Below are positions 9,053-18,692 of a stretch of 64,000 bases of DNA, piece by piece. Position 1 is the stretch's first letter; each line of letters begins with the position of its first letter. The position numbers and the translations under genes were made by a program. The stretch comes from JAKFWF01 sp963741505. GTDB lineage: Bacteria; Pseudomonadota; Alphaproteobacteria; Rhizobiales; Hyphomicrobiaceae. The notes below the pieces were generated by a model, which worked only from the letters and a program-made list of their open reading frames with translations, was not told where the DNA came from and made no database searches. Location of the stretch: positions 62,001 to 126,000 of the forward strand of contig CAVUIJ010000041.1 in NCBI GenBank assembly GCA_963741505.1, in the 5' to 3' direction.

Positions 9053-9681
9053 TGGGCCAGCCTGTTCATCGCTTCCTCGAGGAATTCGCCGGCGACGAGG
9101 GGCACACGGCGTCTGTCGTGCACAGTCTGCGGCCAAGGATCGTCAATCGGATTGCCGCGCCAGACCCGATCGCGGCCCAGCTGCAGGAGGCCTACGAACG
9201 CGGCCGGGAGGACGGCGCGACGGCATTGCGAGCCGAAACCGAGGCCCGGATCGCCGAACTCGCGGCCGATGCCGAGATTCAAATCGAGGCAACCAGGAGC
9301 GCGTTCGCGCAGACTGTCGCCGAGCGACTCGCGCGCGATCTGCAGGCCGGACTGGCGCACACCGGTGCTGTGATCAGCGAGCATGTCGCGGCCGTATTGT
9401 TGCCGCTGCTGCGCGATCGCCTCGCCGAAGCTGCGGTCCGAGAGTTCGCCGCCGAGTTGCGGGTGATGGTTGAGGACTCGGGCGCGATCGCCGTCGACCT
9501 TAGCGGGCCTGACGAACTGGTGCACAGACTGCTGCGGCTTCTCAGTGCTGCAGACACCTGGAAGCTGGAAATCCGGCGTGCGCCGGGTACGGACGCCGAA
9601 CTGCGGGTGGTTCTCGCGGACACGGTGATCGAGACCCGTCTTGCCGATTGGCTCGGCCGCATCGAGGCGGCGGTGCGCTGA
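9049..9681 (+). CDS. fliH: Flagellar assembly protein FliH-like
   Basis: The 210-residue product lies directly between fliF and motB with 4-bp and 1-bp overlaps. Its centre is a long charged helix (LQEAYERGREDGATALRAET, ARIAELAADAEIQIEATRSA) and its C-terminal half resembles the FliH/YscL globular domain. FliH is the peripheral regulator of the export ATPase FliI, which is not encoded in this window. Similarity is mainly in helical pattern and position, so the name is good but not certain. Confidence 0.7.
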   Translation: MMGQPVHRFLEEFAGDEGHTASVVHSLRPRIVNRIAAPDPIAAQLQEAYERGREDGATALRAETEARIAELAADAEIQIEATRSAFAQTVAERLARDLQAGLAHTGAVISEHVAAVLLPLLRDRLAEAAVREFAAELRVMVEDSGAIAVDLSGPDELVHRLLRLLSAADTWKLEIRRAPGTDAELRVVLADTVIETRLADWLGRIEAAVR

Positions 9682-10944
9682 TGGCGAAGAACGAGGATGC
9701 GCCAGCCGAGCATATCATTATCGTCCGCCGCCGCGGCGGGGCCGAGGAGGATCATCACCATGGCGGTTCATGGAAGATCGCATACGCCGACTTCATGACC
9801 GCCATGATGGCCTTGTTCCTGGTCATGTGGCTCGTCAATGCGTCGAATACCGAAACGAGGGCGAGCATTGCCGCCTACTTCAGTCCGATCAAGCTGACGG
9901 ATACCGTCGCGCGCACGAAGGGGCTGCAGGACTTCGTTCCAAAGGCAAGCGAAACGGGCCAGCACAAGGACGCCAGCGCAGCCGCGCCGAAAGCAGGCAA
10001 GGGCGAGGCGGAAAAGAAGGAGCCGTCGGGCAAACCAAAGGCAAATGGCGCCGGCGCCGCTGCGGACAAGATCAGCGGAGAAACGGACCGGCTGGCGATT
10101 GTGTCAGAGGGCGCCGCGGCGGCACTGACGCGAGAGGCGGACGCGGCACGTGCGGGCGTCGCCAGTGAAACCGGCCATGCCTTCAGAGACCCGTTTCATC
10201 CCGGCATGGCAGCGGCTGTGGCATCGAAGGAGGGGATCGGAAAAAGTTCGGCCGCGGCCGCAGCCGCAAGCGTCATCGAAGGGCAGAAGAGCGTATCGGG
10301 AATCACTCGCGCCTCCCCTGGCGACAGCCCGGGACTATCGGTCATGGCCGATGCCGCGCGTCCTGCCGGCTATGTCCATGAAGTTGCAAGCACGGATGGG
10401 GCGACGAAGGTGAAGGCCGAGCCCGCGGCCGGCGCCACTGACGCGACCCGGCAAGGCGAAGCTGAAGGTCGGACATTGGCCAAGGCTGCCGAACGGCTCC
10501 TCCAGAATGTGCAGGGCGCGGTCGGCCTGCTCGGCAACAAGGGCGGACCGGAAATCGAGGTGAAAGTCGAGGATAACGCCATTGTGCTGAGCCTCACCGA
10601 TACGAGCACGTTCGGAATGTTTGACATCGGCTCCGCCGATCCGAACGAGGCGCTCGTCAAATTGATGCAGTCGATCGCGCCGGCAATGACGGCCAACGGC
10701 GAGCGCATCGTCGTGCGCGGCCACACCGACGGACGCCAATATCGCACCAACAGCAGCAACAACTGGCGCCTGTCGATGTCGCGCGCCGAGTTCGACGCTG
10801 GCGCTGCTGGTGCGCTCTGGCATCGACGAAAATCGTTTCGAGCGGATAGAGGCCCATGCCGACCGAAACTTGAAGGTCCCAACCAATCCGGAAGCGGCCG
10901 GCAATCGGCGGATCGAGATCGTTCTGCGACAGGCGGCGAAATGA
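9681..10944 (+). CDS. motB: Flagellar stator protein MotB, one +1 frameshift
   Basis: MotB anchors the stator to peptidoglycan and provides the proton-binding aspartate. A single transmembrane helix with the signature KIAYADFMTAMMALFLVMWL puts the key Asp at residue 37. A long Ala-rich linker leads to an OmpA-like domain (IVVRGHTDGRQYRTNSSNNW). The frame breaks at TT 10791-10792; without one base it continues LALLVRSGIDENRFERIEAH ... NPEAAGNRRIEIVLRQAAK and stops at 10944, giving about 420 residues. Left uncorrected, the frame runs on into motC and creates a false 831-residue fusion. The TGA overlaps the motC ATG. Confidence 0.88.
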
Positions 10945-12173
10945 AGCGGAATTTGCAATCATGCGCGGAATTGCTGGTGAGCCGGTCGGCGGCGGCCCTC
11001 GTCGCACTGGGCTTGATCGGGGCCGCGCCGCCTCCGCCGGTTGCGGACGATAAGCACACGACGGTCGCGATCGTGGCCATGCCGCCGTTGCGGACCGGAC
11101 AGCAGCCGATGCATGCGGTGCGCGCACTGAGTGCGCTGCAGGAGCGCATCGGCGTCGGCGATCAATCGGCATTCGACGGGCAAGCGGCGCTCGCTGCCGA
11201 TATCGATCGCCAGCTGCGAGCGCTTCCCCTCGACGTATGGCATGACGCCCGCAATCGCCACGCGCTGATAAAATTGGCGCTGAGCGGCGGCAATCCTCAG
11301 CTGCTGCGAACCATCGCTGAGAAGCGCTTGTTCGCCGAGGTGGAGATCGCGCTGGCGCACGGCGCTCTCGCCTACGCCGAGGGCCATCGAAAGACTGCGC
11401 TCGGCTATCTCGACAAGGTCGAAGTCCAGGGGTTGGGCCCGAGCCTTGCGGGCCATGTCGCCCTGGTCAAGGCAATCCTCAAAGCCGACACGGACGCTGC
11501 GGCAGCGCTGGTGCTGAGTGATAATGCGCGGCTGCTGTCGCCGGGAACGTTGGTCGAGGAATTGGCGCTGCGGCTCGCCATCGAACTCGATATCGCGATT
11601 GGTGACCGGCGCCGGTTCGAGGCCGATGCCGCACGCTATCTGCGCCGCTATCAGCGTTCTAAATTTGCCAATTCGGTCATCTCGCAGTTGGCGGTGTTTG
11701 CAGCCGCGCACGACTATCCGGGTTCGGCCGAGCACAAGGCCTGGCTGGAGCGCGTTTCGGTCGGGCTCGGGCAGGAAAGGCGCGCCGAGCTGTTCACGAT
11801 CATGGCCGAGCACGGTCTTCGCTTCGGCACGCTCGCGACAGCTGTTTATGCAGCACGCAATGCCGCCACTAATGGTGCCGATCGGGCCCTGGTCCTGGCG
11901 TATGAGGGGGCCGCGCTCGCCATCAGCGCCAATCCGGCCCAGGGTTTGGAACTGCTGGCGGCCGCCGAAACATTCGCAGCGGTTGCGGCCACCAGCGATC
12001 TGATCGCCGTCGCGCGGTCGTTCGCAAACGCGATCCAGGCGCCGCCAGACGCCGCTGTGCTGGCGCTGACGGGATCGCTGCCGACCGCCGCAGCGGCGCA
12101 ACCGATGCAGGCGGAAAGAGTGCGCAAAGCATTATCGATCGTCGACAAGCAACTGCAGGACACGGCCCAATGA
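10941..12173 (+). CDS. motC: Chemotaxis/motility protein MotC (periplasmic)
   Basis: In rhizobia MotC is a periplasmic protein needed for motor rotation, stabilised by MotE. The 410-residue product begins with a signal peptide (SRSAAALVALGLIGAAPPPP). It then has the mostly helical body of the family (VRALSALQERIGVGDQSAFD; YLRRYQRSKFANSVISQLAV; LERVSVGLGQERRAELFTIM). It overlaps motB and fliK by 4 bp on each side. The presence of both motC and a motE-like gene supports the rhizobial-type motor. Confidence 0.85.
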   Translation: MKRNLQSCAELLVSRSAAALVALGLIGAAPPPPVADDKHTTVAIVAMPPLRTGQQPMHAVRALSALQERIGVGDQSAFDGQAALAADIDRQLRALPLDVWHDARNRHALIKLALSGGNPQLLRTIAEKRLFAEVEIALAHGALAYAEGHRKTALGYLDKVEVQGLGPSLAGHVALVKAILKADTDAAAALVLSDNARLLSPGTLVEELALRLAIELDIAIGDRRRFEADAARYLRRYQRSKFANSVISQLAVFAAAHDYPGSAEHKAWLERVSVGLGQERRAELFTIMAEHGLRFGTLATAVYAARNAATNGADRALVLAYEGAALAISANPAQGLELLAAAETFAAVAATSDLIAVARSFANAIQAPPDAAVLALTGSLPTAAAAQPMQAERVRKALSIVDKQLQDTAQ

Positions 12174-13483
12174 CATCGACCGCGACGTTGAAGAGTGCGA
12201 TGCCGAAGGAGCCGACAACCGCCGCCTGCCGCGCGCCGGTTGCCGCCCATGCCGCCCCGGCATTTGCCGGAACCCTGGCAGATGCCATCGCAAATCCTCG
12301 CGATCGGACACCGCAAGTTGCTGCCCGCGCTGATGAAACGCGGACCGCAGCAGTTGCTCGACATATGGAGCGCAGCGCCGGGGTCGACGATCAGGGCGAT
12401 CGCATGGCCAGCGACGTGTCGGCAGCGCAATCGACGTCGGGCGCCGGTGGTCGGCCCAGAAAGGATTGTCGATCCGAACACGGCGAGCCGAACGAGGGCG
12501 CGGTCGCCGGGGCCATTGCCCTTCTCGGCGCCGGGATCAGTGCGGTTGCGTGTCCCGCTGCAGCGCCGGTCGTTTTGGCTGCAACGTCGCCAGAAGGATC
12601 GCCCGGCGCGGCTCTGCGGGTGCCGGCGCGAAGTCTGCGCGCGACGTCGTTGAATGCTGCCACCACCCTGGCCGATATGTCGGCGCCGCGCGCAGCGGAC
12701 GCTGGCTCGGCCGGGCCGGCGCTGCCGGTCACGCTGATGCATCAGGCAACGCACTTCGCACCGGCGAAAGTCGATCTTCACTTCGATGCCGGCGGGTTGC
12801 GACACGACGAACCCGGGCATTGGCTGGCACTGGGCGGAAGGGCGCCCCATGACCGTCCGCCGATCGCCGGCGTTGAAATTGCGCCGTCGGCAGCAGGGGG
12901 GATGCCGGTGCCGATTGGCATGCAGGTTTTCAAGGCCATCGTCGACGAGGTCGGTGCCGCGGCTGCGACGGAAGCGTCGACGGCGACCCCGGCCGCGGAG
13001 CCAACCTCATGGTCGGCGTCCGGGCCGGCGCTGCGGACGCTGTCGCTTCAGCTCTCGCCGGCCTTCCTCGGTCCTGTGACATTGGTGCTGTCACGCTGCG
13101 ATGGAGGCCTTCGAATTCAACTCGATGCGGAGCGCGAGGAGACCGTCGCCATGGTGCAGAGGGAGGGCGACGAGCTCACGAGCCGCCTGCAAGATGCCGG
13201 GTACACCATCGAGGAATTCCTGGTCCGCCAGAGCCCCGATACCACGATGTTGCCGGGGTCGAGCGATCCGCCGCAAGCGAGCCGGATGCCGTCGCCCGCC
13301 ATGGCGCAAGGTTCGCACTCCTGGCACGCGGGCTCCGAGCAGTCGCCGCAGCGCCCCGCACGGCAGCAGCAAGCGCCGGCGCAGGCGCGCGAGCCGGCAC
13401 CACATCCCGATTCCTGGCGCAGCGCCGCGGCCGCGATCGTCTTGCCGCGTGTCGCTGGATCCCGCTTCTTCGGATCGGTGTAG
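12170..13483 (+). CDS. fliK: Flagellar hook-length control protein FliK
   Basis: FliK measures hook length and switches export specificity. The 437-residue product has the expected layout: a long low-complexity Ala/Pro-rich N-terminal part and a compact C-terminal hook domain near residues 285-355 (LRTLSLQLSPAFLGPVTLVL, then LRIQLDAEREETVAMVQREG and LTSRLQDAGYTIEEFLVRQ). ATG 12170 overlaps the motC stop. N-terminal sequence is poorly conserved in this family, so the call rests on the C-terminal domain and the motB-motC-fliK order. Confidence 0.85.
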   Translation: MTSTATLKSAMPKEPTTAACRAPVAAHAAPAFAGTLADAIANPRDRTPQVAARADETRTAAVARHMERSAGVDDQGDRMASDVSAAQSTSGAGGRPRKDCRSEHGEPNEGAVAGAIALLGAGISAVACPAAAPVVLAATSPEGSPGAALRVPARSLRATSLNAATTLADMSAPRAADAGSAGPALPVTLMHQATHFAPAKVDLHFDAGGLRHDEPGHWLALGGRAPHDRPPIAGVEIAPSAAGGMPVPIGMQVFKAIVDEVGAAAATEASTATPAAEPTSWSASGPALRTLSLQLSPAFLGPVTLVLSRCDGGLRIQLDAEREETVAMVQREGDELTSRLQDAGYTIEEFLVRQSPDTTMLPGSSDPPQASRMPSPAMAQGSHSWHAGSEQSPQRPARQQQAPAQAREPAPHPDSWRSAAAAIVLPRVAGSRFFGSV

Positions 13484-13620
13484 CAGTCGTTGTCTAGGCT
13501 CGTGCCCCGACGGGGAGCAGCGTCTTGTCAGTCAGGCGCAAGGTGCGAGCGGCACAAGCAAAGGAGATGCAACAGAGATGCGTGGCCGACGGTAGTGCTT
13601 CTGGCGCGGGGGGAGAGGTC

Positions 13621-14661
13621 GTGAAGGACGTGCGCAGGGCGGGGATGCTGCCCATGGGACATTCGCAAGACGCATTGCAGGGCGTCGACAAGGTGACGGC
13701 CCTGCTGCTCACGATGGGCAAGCCGTTGGCCGACCGGATCATCAGGCAGTTCGACAATCGCGAGATCCGTCTGGTGGCGCGGTGCGCGTCGACGTTGCCG
13801 ACCGTTCCGCAGCAGACCATCGACAAGCTAATCGACGAGTTGAACGCCAAGCTCGCACGCTGCAACGATCTGGCTGGATCGCCGGATGAAGCGCAGCAGC
13901 TGATCAGCGGCGTGATCAGCGAGGATCAAATCGCGGAAATCATGTCCGAGCTGAACGGCAACGCCTCCGAACGGGTGTGGTCCAAGCTCGCCGATGCCGC
14001 CGATGACAAACTCACGGAATTCATCGCCAACGAGCGGCCGCAGGTCGCAGCCGTCGTGTTGTCGAGGATGGATGTCGACAAGGCCGGCGCGGTAATGGAG
14101 AAGCTGAACGGCGAGCAGAGAGCCGACCTCGGTCGGCGGCTGCTTGCTATGAAGCCGATCAGTGACGGCGCCATGCGACTGATTTCGGAGCGGCTGTCGC
14201 AGCAGTTGTTTGGTGAGGTCGCAACCGGCCGCGAGATGAACAAGCACGCGCGTCTCGGCGCGATCTTGAACAATCTCGAAAAGTCGCAGATCGCCGAGGT
14301 ACTGCAAGGGCTCGAATCCGTCGATCCGGAGGATGCCCGCCGCGTCAAGGAACACGTCTTCAGCTTCGAAGAAATCGACGGCATGACGCCCGAGGATCGC
14401 TCGCGGCTATTCGACGAGGTACCCGCCGAGCGTGCGGTATTGGCGCTGAAAGGCGTCACCCCACAGCTGCGCGATCTCGTGTTGCAGTCGATCTCGCCGC
14501 GATCACGACGGATTGTCGAGGCCGAACTCGCCACCGACGTCAAGGTGCCGGCCAAGAGTATTGCCGGGGCGCAGCGTGCCATCACAGCTCTGGCGATGGG
14601 CATGGCGGAAAAATCGATCATCCAGTTGCGCCCGCACAGCGCCCAGAGCGCGGCGGCATGA
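13621..14661 (+). CDS. fliG: Flagellar motor switch protein FliG
   Basis: FliG transmits torque from the stator and links the MS ring to the C ring. FliG features are clear: ALLLTMGKPLADRIIRQFDN at the N-terminal FliF-binding domain, middle-domain armadillo helices (LGAILNNLEKSQIAEVLQGL), and the charged torque helix region (RSRLFDEVPAERAVLALKGV). The start is uncertain. GTG 13621 follows GGGGAGAGG and gives 346 residues, near the usual size. Upstream in-frame choices are TTG 13525 and ATG 13567, the latter fused directly to AAGGAG. Confidence 0.92.
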   Translation: MKDVRRAGMLPMGHSQDALQGVDKVTALLLTMGKPLADRIIRQFDNREIRLVARCASTLPTVPQQTIDKLIDELNAKLARCNDLAGSPDEAQQLISGVISEDQIAEIMSELNGNASERVWSKLADAADDKLTEFIANERPQVAAVVLSRMDVDKAGAVMEKLNGEQRADLGRRLLAMKPISDGAMRLISERLSQQLFGEVATGREMNKHARLGAILNNLEKSQIAEVLQGLESVDPEDARRVKEHVFSFEEIDGMTPEDRSRLFDEVPAERAVLALKGVTPQLRDLVLQSISPRSRRIVEAELATDVKVPAKSIAGAQRAITALAMGMAEKSIIQLRPHSAQSAAA

Positions 14662-14699
14662 AGCGACAGAGCAATGCAGCGTGACAGGAGCACGAGATC

Positions 14700-15656
14700 A
14701 TGAGCGCAGCGGCAACGCAAGATGCAGCGCAAGTGCCCGGCATCGTGCAGCTGTTCGAGCAGTCGCGGCCGTCGATCACAGAGCTGCCGGCGCTACGAGC
14801 CATCCTCGACGATGTTGCGGCGGGCTGCGCGACGGCGCTGCGCGAGGTCGCCGGCATCGAAGCGAACGTGGTCTTGAATCGCGTCGAGCGCGCGCCGCTC
14901 AATTCGGCAATGGCTGCCAGTATCGGCACCGTCTGTTCGCTGTTTCTGGTGCCCGAATGGAATGCACAAGGCCTGGTCGGGTTCTCGACTACTCTGCTTT
15001 TCCGCGTGCTCGACGCGATGTACGGCGGCGACGGCAGTAAGCCCGGCCGGGAAACGCTCGGGCCCGAGCGGGCGCTGACGCAACTCGAGCAGAACGTCGC
15101 CGGCGAGATCGCGACATTGTTCTTTGCCCAGCTGCAATGGAAGCTGGAGCCGATCGTTCCGTTCAGCCTCAGGCCGGTCAGCGTGGAGCAATTGGTCGAT
15201 GCGTCGATGTACGAAAAGAATTCGGCAGAGTTCGCGCTGGTCCATCTTCAGCTAGTCGAACTCGAAGAGATGCTGTTCATCGCGTTGCCGCTAAAAGGAC
15301 TGGAACTCGCCCGCGACCAGCTGACCCATGTCAAGGACGACGCGTCGCACGATCTTGATCCGAATTGGCACCGCCTGTTCAAGCAGAGCGTCGGCTCGAC
15401 GCTGGTGGAACTTGTTGCCTCGTGCGAGGGGCCACCGATGCTGCTGCGCGATGTCGCCGCGCTGCACGCCGGCTCGGTGGTCGAATTCGATGCCGATTGC
15501 CTGAACCGGGTCTGCCTCGAGGCCGCCGGCGACCGACTGTTCGCCGGACGCCTCGGGCAATCGAAGGGGTATTTCACAATTTGCCTTGAGGCGCCTGTCG
15601 CCGGCAAATGCAGCAACGAGGATCAGGTGAGGCGCGATTTGCGCCTGGCATCGTGA
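14700..15656 (+). CDS. fliM: Flagellar motor switch protein FliM
   Basis: FliM is the CheY-P-binding C-ring protein. The 318-residue product shows the middle domain (LVGFSTTLLFRVLDAMYGGD; ALTQLEQNVAGEIATLFFAQ) and the C-terminal SpoA-type domain (RDVAALHAGSVVEFDADCLN ... FAGRLGQSKGYFTICLEAPV). ATG 14700 has AGGAGC upstream. The partner fliN is not seen here, so it lies elsewhere or the order differs from other rhizobia. Convergent with the PilZ gene downstream. Confidence 0.88.
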   Translation: MSAAATQDAAQVPGIVQLFEQSRPSITELPALRAILDDVAAGCATALREVAGIEANVVLNRVERAPLNSAMAASIGTVCSLFLVPEWNAQGLVGFSTTLLFRVLDAMYGGDGSKPGRETLGPERALTQLEQNVAGEIATLFFAQLQWKLEPIVPFSLRPVSVEQLVDASMYEKNSAEFALVHLQLVELEEMLFIALPLKGLELARDQLTHVKDDASHDLDPNWHRLFKQSVGSTLVELVASCEGPPMLLRDVAALHAGSVVEFDADCLNRVCLEAAGDRLFAGRLGQSKGYFTICLEAPVAGKCSNEDQVRRDLRLAS

Positions 15657-15670
15657 AGTTGGTGTGAAAA

Positions 15671-16534
15671 TCAGTTCATCAACGGGTATAGGCTTGAACT
15701 CGACGGCAATGGCTGATCCAACGAGATCCCTGCCCGACCCGCGTCGACCCAAACAATCTTGCCGCTGATGTTCAAGCCGGGGCGGACGAGCAACTGAACG
15801 ACGGTGCCGACCGGGGCATCAAGCTGACCCAGGACGCCGATACCCCTGTCGCTGACATTGCGGACCGCGACCCGCTCGATGCGCTCGCCGACAACGATGT
15901 AGGCCTGCGGGTTCATCGGCCGGCGCTCTAGTGTCCGCCGCTCAGTGCGGAACGGAACCCTGATCGTGCCATCTGCGCCAACGCACGGATGATGGCCGAG
16001 TTCGACCTCGGCAAGCATTTCGAGCACCTTGCGATAATGCTCGCTGCTGCGCATCGACTTGCCGTCGGATAAGTGCTTGCCGAGCGTCGACACCGCCGCT
16101 CGCCCGGCGCCGGCCAGGTCCTGCCATGACGCGGATAGGACCTCGATGCAGACCGGATCCCTGTCACCGCCCAATTCGCCGGACTCGACAAATCCGAGCG
16201 TCAGAACACGAAGAAAATCGAGCCTGTCGTAGTATTCACGCAGATCGCTCGACAGTTCGATCGTTTCGAAACTGACGGACAGGCTCAGCATGGCCTGCTG
16301 AAAGAAGACCGGGTGTGGCGGCATGTAGCAGACGAGGTTGCGGCGCGAGGCGCGATTGCGGTTGGCCATCATCCAGTTTGCGATGCTGGCCGTCGCCGCC
16401 GTCAACAACGCGGAATTCAGGAGTTCGTCGAGCAATCCGACAAGGTGAGCGCGAAATTCGTCGTGCCGTACGATGTCTGATGGCGATCCTTGGGCAAATG
16501 CGTCATCCGCATTGCGGATTTGTGCAGCAAACAT
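15671..16534 (-). CDS. PilZ-domain protein, putative cyclic-di-GMP receptor
   Basis: The C-terminal 100 residues carry a PilZ pattern: an arginine cluster (RTERRTLERR) followed after about 25 residues by NVSDRGIG, matching the (D/N)xSxxG c-di-GMP motif, and a closing SGKIVWVDAGRAGISLDQ. The N-terminal 180 residues are helical and unrecognised. The start is placed at MFAAQIRN (16534); an in-frame codon at 16585 is possible. Location beside fliM suggests a role as a c-di-GMP-responsive motor or filament regulator, in the way YcgR acts in enterics; this is inference. Confidence 0.75.
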   Translation of the reverse strand: MFAAQIRNADDAFAQGSPSDIVRHDEFRAHLVGLLDELLNSALLTAATASIANWMMANRNRASRRNLVCYMPPHPVFFQQAMLSLSVSFETIELSSDLREYYDRLDFLRVLTLGFVESGELGGDRDPVCIEVLSASWQDLAGAGRAAVSTLGKHLSDGKSMRSSEHYRKVLEMLAEVELGHHPCVGADGTIRVPFRTERRTLERRPMNPQAYIVVGERIERVAVRNVSDRGIGVLGQLDAPVGTVVQLLVRPGLNISGKIVWVDAGRAGISLDQPLPSSSSLYPLMN

Positions 16535-16814
16535 GCGTGTACCCCGAACTGAACACAGCGGCCTGGTGCCATGCGGTCGTCGCACGGCGCGGCAAATCTC
16601 GATTGTGTGGAGGAGGATGCCGGATCAGCCGGCGAGACAACGTGGTATCATGCCGTGCGCCCATTACGAATGCGCAATCGTCTACCCGAACAACCTAGAC
16701 CCAACGGGTAAAATCATCATTAAGGCACGGCAAGGCCGAGGCAAGGCCAGGCCGCTTTCCTGCGGTGCGGCGGCCGACAGCAGCGCGCCCGAATGGAAGA
16801 TCGCGGAGGGGTGG

Positions 16815-17318
16815 GTGGATACAGCACTGATCGTTTTCGTCTTCGGCACTGCCGCGAGCTATCTGCCGCTCTACTGGGGGCTGAACAGGCTCAAGCTGGT
16901 ACGCGTCAGGCAGCGGGAGGCACGTCGACAATCCACTTCGACGTCGCACGCCAACCGCGAATTTCTCGACCTGCTGCGTCGCGAGGCGGCCGCGCGTGCG
17001 AGTGCGATGTTGCGCAAAGCGCTGCTCGAGGCGCAGGTACCCGCGCGAACGGCGAATGGCCGGCATGCGGCACTGCGCGAGGAGACCAGGCAAAGTCTCG
17101 AAGAGGCCAAAGACCTGGTCGGGTCCTTGTTCGCCGGCAATATTCACAAGGCCTATGCAGCAGCGGTTGCCGAAGTGAACGGCGCACGCTATTCGACGAA
17201 CCAGATCGTCTCGGCAACGGTTGCGGCGGCCCTTGAAGGTCTAGAAGGCGCATCCAGGCCGGCGACTGCCAGCGCGCCGCCGGCCGACGTCGGCGGGGCA
17301 TGGGCGAGTACAGCGTGA
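16815..17318 (+). CDS. Hypothetical protein with N-terminal membrane anchor
   Basis: The GTG at 16815 follows GGAGG by 5 bases and starts a 167-residue protein. One hydrophobic segment at residues 3-22 (TALIVFVFGTAASYLPLYWG) is followed by a long Arg/Ala/Glu-rich helical region suited to coiled coil (REAAARASAMLRKALLEAQV; REETRQSLEEAKDLVGSLFA). No family was recognised. It is the last gene before the accessory region and is divergent from the PilZ gene. A function in flagellar placement or motor control is only suggested by location. Confidence 0.6.
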   Translation: MDTALIVFVFGTAASYLPLYWGLNRLKLVRVRQREARRQSTSTSHANREFLDLLRREAAARASAMLRKALLEAQVPARTANGRHAALREETRQSLEEAKDLVGSLFAGNIHKAYAAAVAEVNGARYSTNQIVSATVAAALEGLEGASRPATASAPPADVGGAWASTA

Positions 17319-17949
17319 ACCGGCGGTCTGCTGCGGCCCGATCCATTCGCCTGCTCGTGCGTATTGCAGCGGTTGCCGCCAGAGTCTTGCCGGTTTGAAT
17401 GAGTTGAACGGCGCATCAGCCTAATCCGCCGCCATGATTGAGCCCGCTGCCGGTGCGGTTTTTGCGGCGCAGCACCGGCAAGCTCATTCTGTTAGCCGCA
17501 CGACGATGTTCGACCGGCTACCGTGCGCCACGAACACACTGACTGGGAAGGAGGTGGGGAGCTGGGCGAGAGATGAGGGGAGTCCCCTCGCTTCGGCGGT
17601 CACTTCCACATCCAGCGATGCCTCGGATCGCCGATGGGCCTATCTGGGGACTGTTATCCACAGCTCCCTTCCTCCTTTGTTGGTCATGAAAAATAATCCG
17701 ATGGCCGAGCACTGAGGGCAAAAAACTGCTGAGATTCACCGGCTTAGCCAAGAACTCAATTCTCTACGTTGCTACAGTCAAACCTGCCGCCCGATCTGCA
17801 TCTGTGGAGGATTCATGCGATTACGCAACCTCTGATTGCAATCAATCGCAATTGCTACAATATTTGCGTCAGCGCAGCAGGCGCAAGGATGCCATGGCGC
17901 ATTTTCGGCCTAATCGGGATCGATGTGAATATGAAACGAGGACGTTGCT
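17319..17949. other. Intergenic stretch between flagellar cluster and accessory region
   Basis: No convincing gene. Visible items are a palindrome GAGGGGAGTCCCCTC (about 17573-17587), one consensus DnaA box TTATCCACA (17654-17662), and, just before the next gene, the palindromes GATTGCAATC (17834-17843) and GCAATTGC (17848-17855), possibly operator sites. Composition becomes AT-richer from about 17680, consistent with the edge of foreign DNA. Confidence 0.5.
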
Positions 17950-18345
17950 ATGCCCGAATGTGAGCAACTGAAGACTGACCAACTCCAAATGACCGCGTTC
18001 ACTGGCACGACCGCCAAGACTTCAGACCGGGAATTCAAGTTCCGCCAGACCTACTTGTCACGTCTATTGCCAATTTTGAATCATCTTGAAGACATTGCAC
18101 GGCTCTCGTGTGATGAGGAACGAGCCATTCAAGAAGCCATCGATCTGATACAAGTGCGGCTGAGCGAGCATGCCAGAGCGATCATCGCCGATCGAAACTC
18201 CAATCCGAGAAGTCTTCGTGCAAAGGCCATGGTGGTCCGCGAATATGCCGAGGCAAGATCGGATGATATTGTACATGAGGCCGCGCTGTCTCTCGCCCAA
18301 GCGGTCCTGTCGCACCTGGATGAGGACGTGTCGATAGTTGCATGA
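17950..18345 (+). CDS. Small hypothetical protein, paralogue of the gene at 22779
   Basis: A 131-residue helical protein translated from ATG 17950 with GAGGA upstream. No known domain was recognised. Its C-terminal half aligns without gaps with the protein at 22779-23165: IIADRNSNPRSLRAKAMVVR versus IIADSEISVRALTAKALVLL, followed by Y-x-E-x3-DD-x4-A-x3-LA-x2-VL in both. The two therefore form a family within this window. Two palindromes lie 95-115 bases upstream. Function unknown. Confidence 0.6.
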   Translation: MPECEQLKTDQLQMTAFTGTTAKTSDREFKFRQTYLSRLLPILNHLEDIARLSCDEERAIQEAIDLIQVRLSEHARAIIADRNSNPRSLRAKAMVVREYAEARSDDIVHEAALSLAQAVLSHLDEDVSIVA

Positions 18346-18593
18346 CGGCCCGGGAGTCTCGTCTCGGCGCTTGCTTGCATTGCGCGAACTCTCAAGCCTA
18401 TCAAAATCTCTGATGGCAGTCGCCATCAGCTGCCTGGCTGCATTCTTGACGTTGGCATCATTGCATGCGGAATCCGACGCAAAGCGGACACTGAATCCGA
18501 CGCAAGCCGGACAGCTGGTGAGGACCAGCAGATAGCGCCACCCATCGACATTCGAATCACCTGATCGCTGGCTCTCACCAAAAGGGTCGAGCG

Positions 18594-18692
18594 ATGCCAG
18601 CGGAGAGATTGTCGATGCGGAAAGTGCGCGAGGTGCTTCGCCTGAAGCACGCCCACGGAATGAGTTACCGGAAGATCAGCGAGGCGGCGGGT
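18594..18692 (+). pseudogene. IS21-family IstA transposase, N-terminal scrap
   Basis: Thirty-three codons starting MPAERLSMRKVREVLRLKHA continue GMSYRKISEAA, the typical helix-turn-helix start of IstA. Homology stops abruptly at about 18692, where an IS1380 fragment begins. The 250 bases upstream (18346-18593) show no gene. Remnant only. Confidence 0.7.

Noticed and set aside
9648..12173. One long open frame that joins MotB and MotC into an 841-residue protein
   Set aside because: The join is created by the +1 shift at 10791-10792. Correcting one base restores the normal MotB end (stop 10944) and a separate MotC start at 10941.
17654..17662. Consensus DnaA box TTATCCACA as sign of a replication origin
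   Set aside because: Only one box, no AT-rich unwinding element or dnaA/rep gene nearby.
17434..17751. Short frames on both strands in the 17.3-17.95 kb gap
   Set aside because: No ribosome site, biased composition and no similarity; treated as non-coding.
18338..18535. Possible 65-residue exported protein
   Set aside because: Overlaps the previous gene's stop, lacks a ribosome site and lies between IS remnants.
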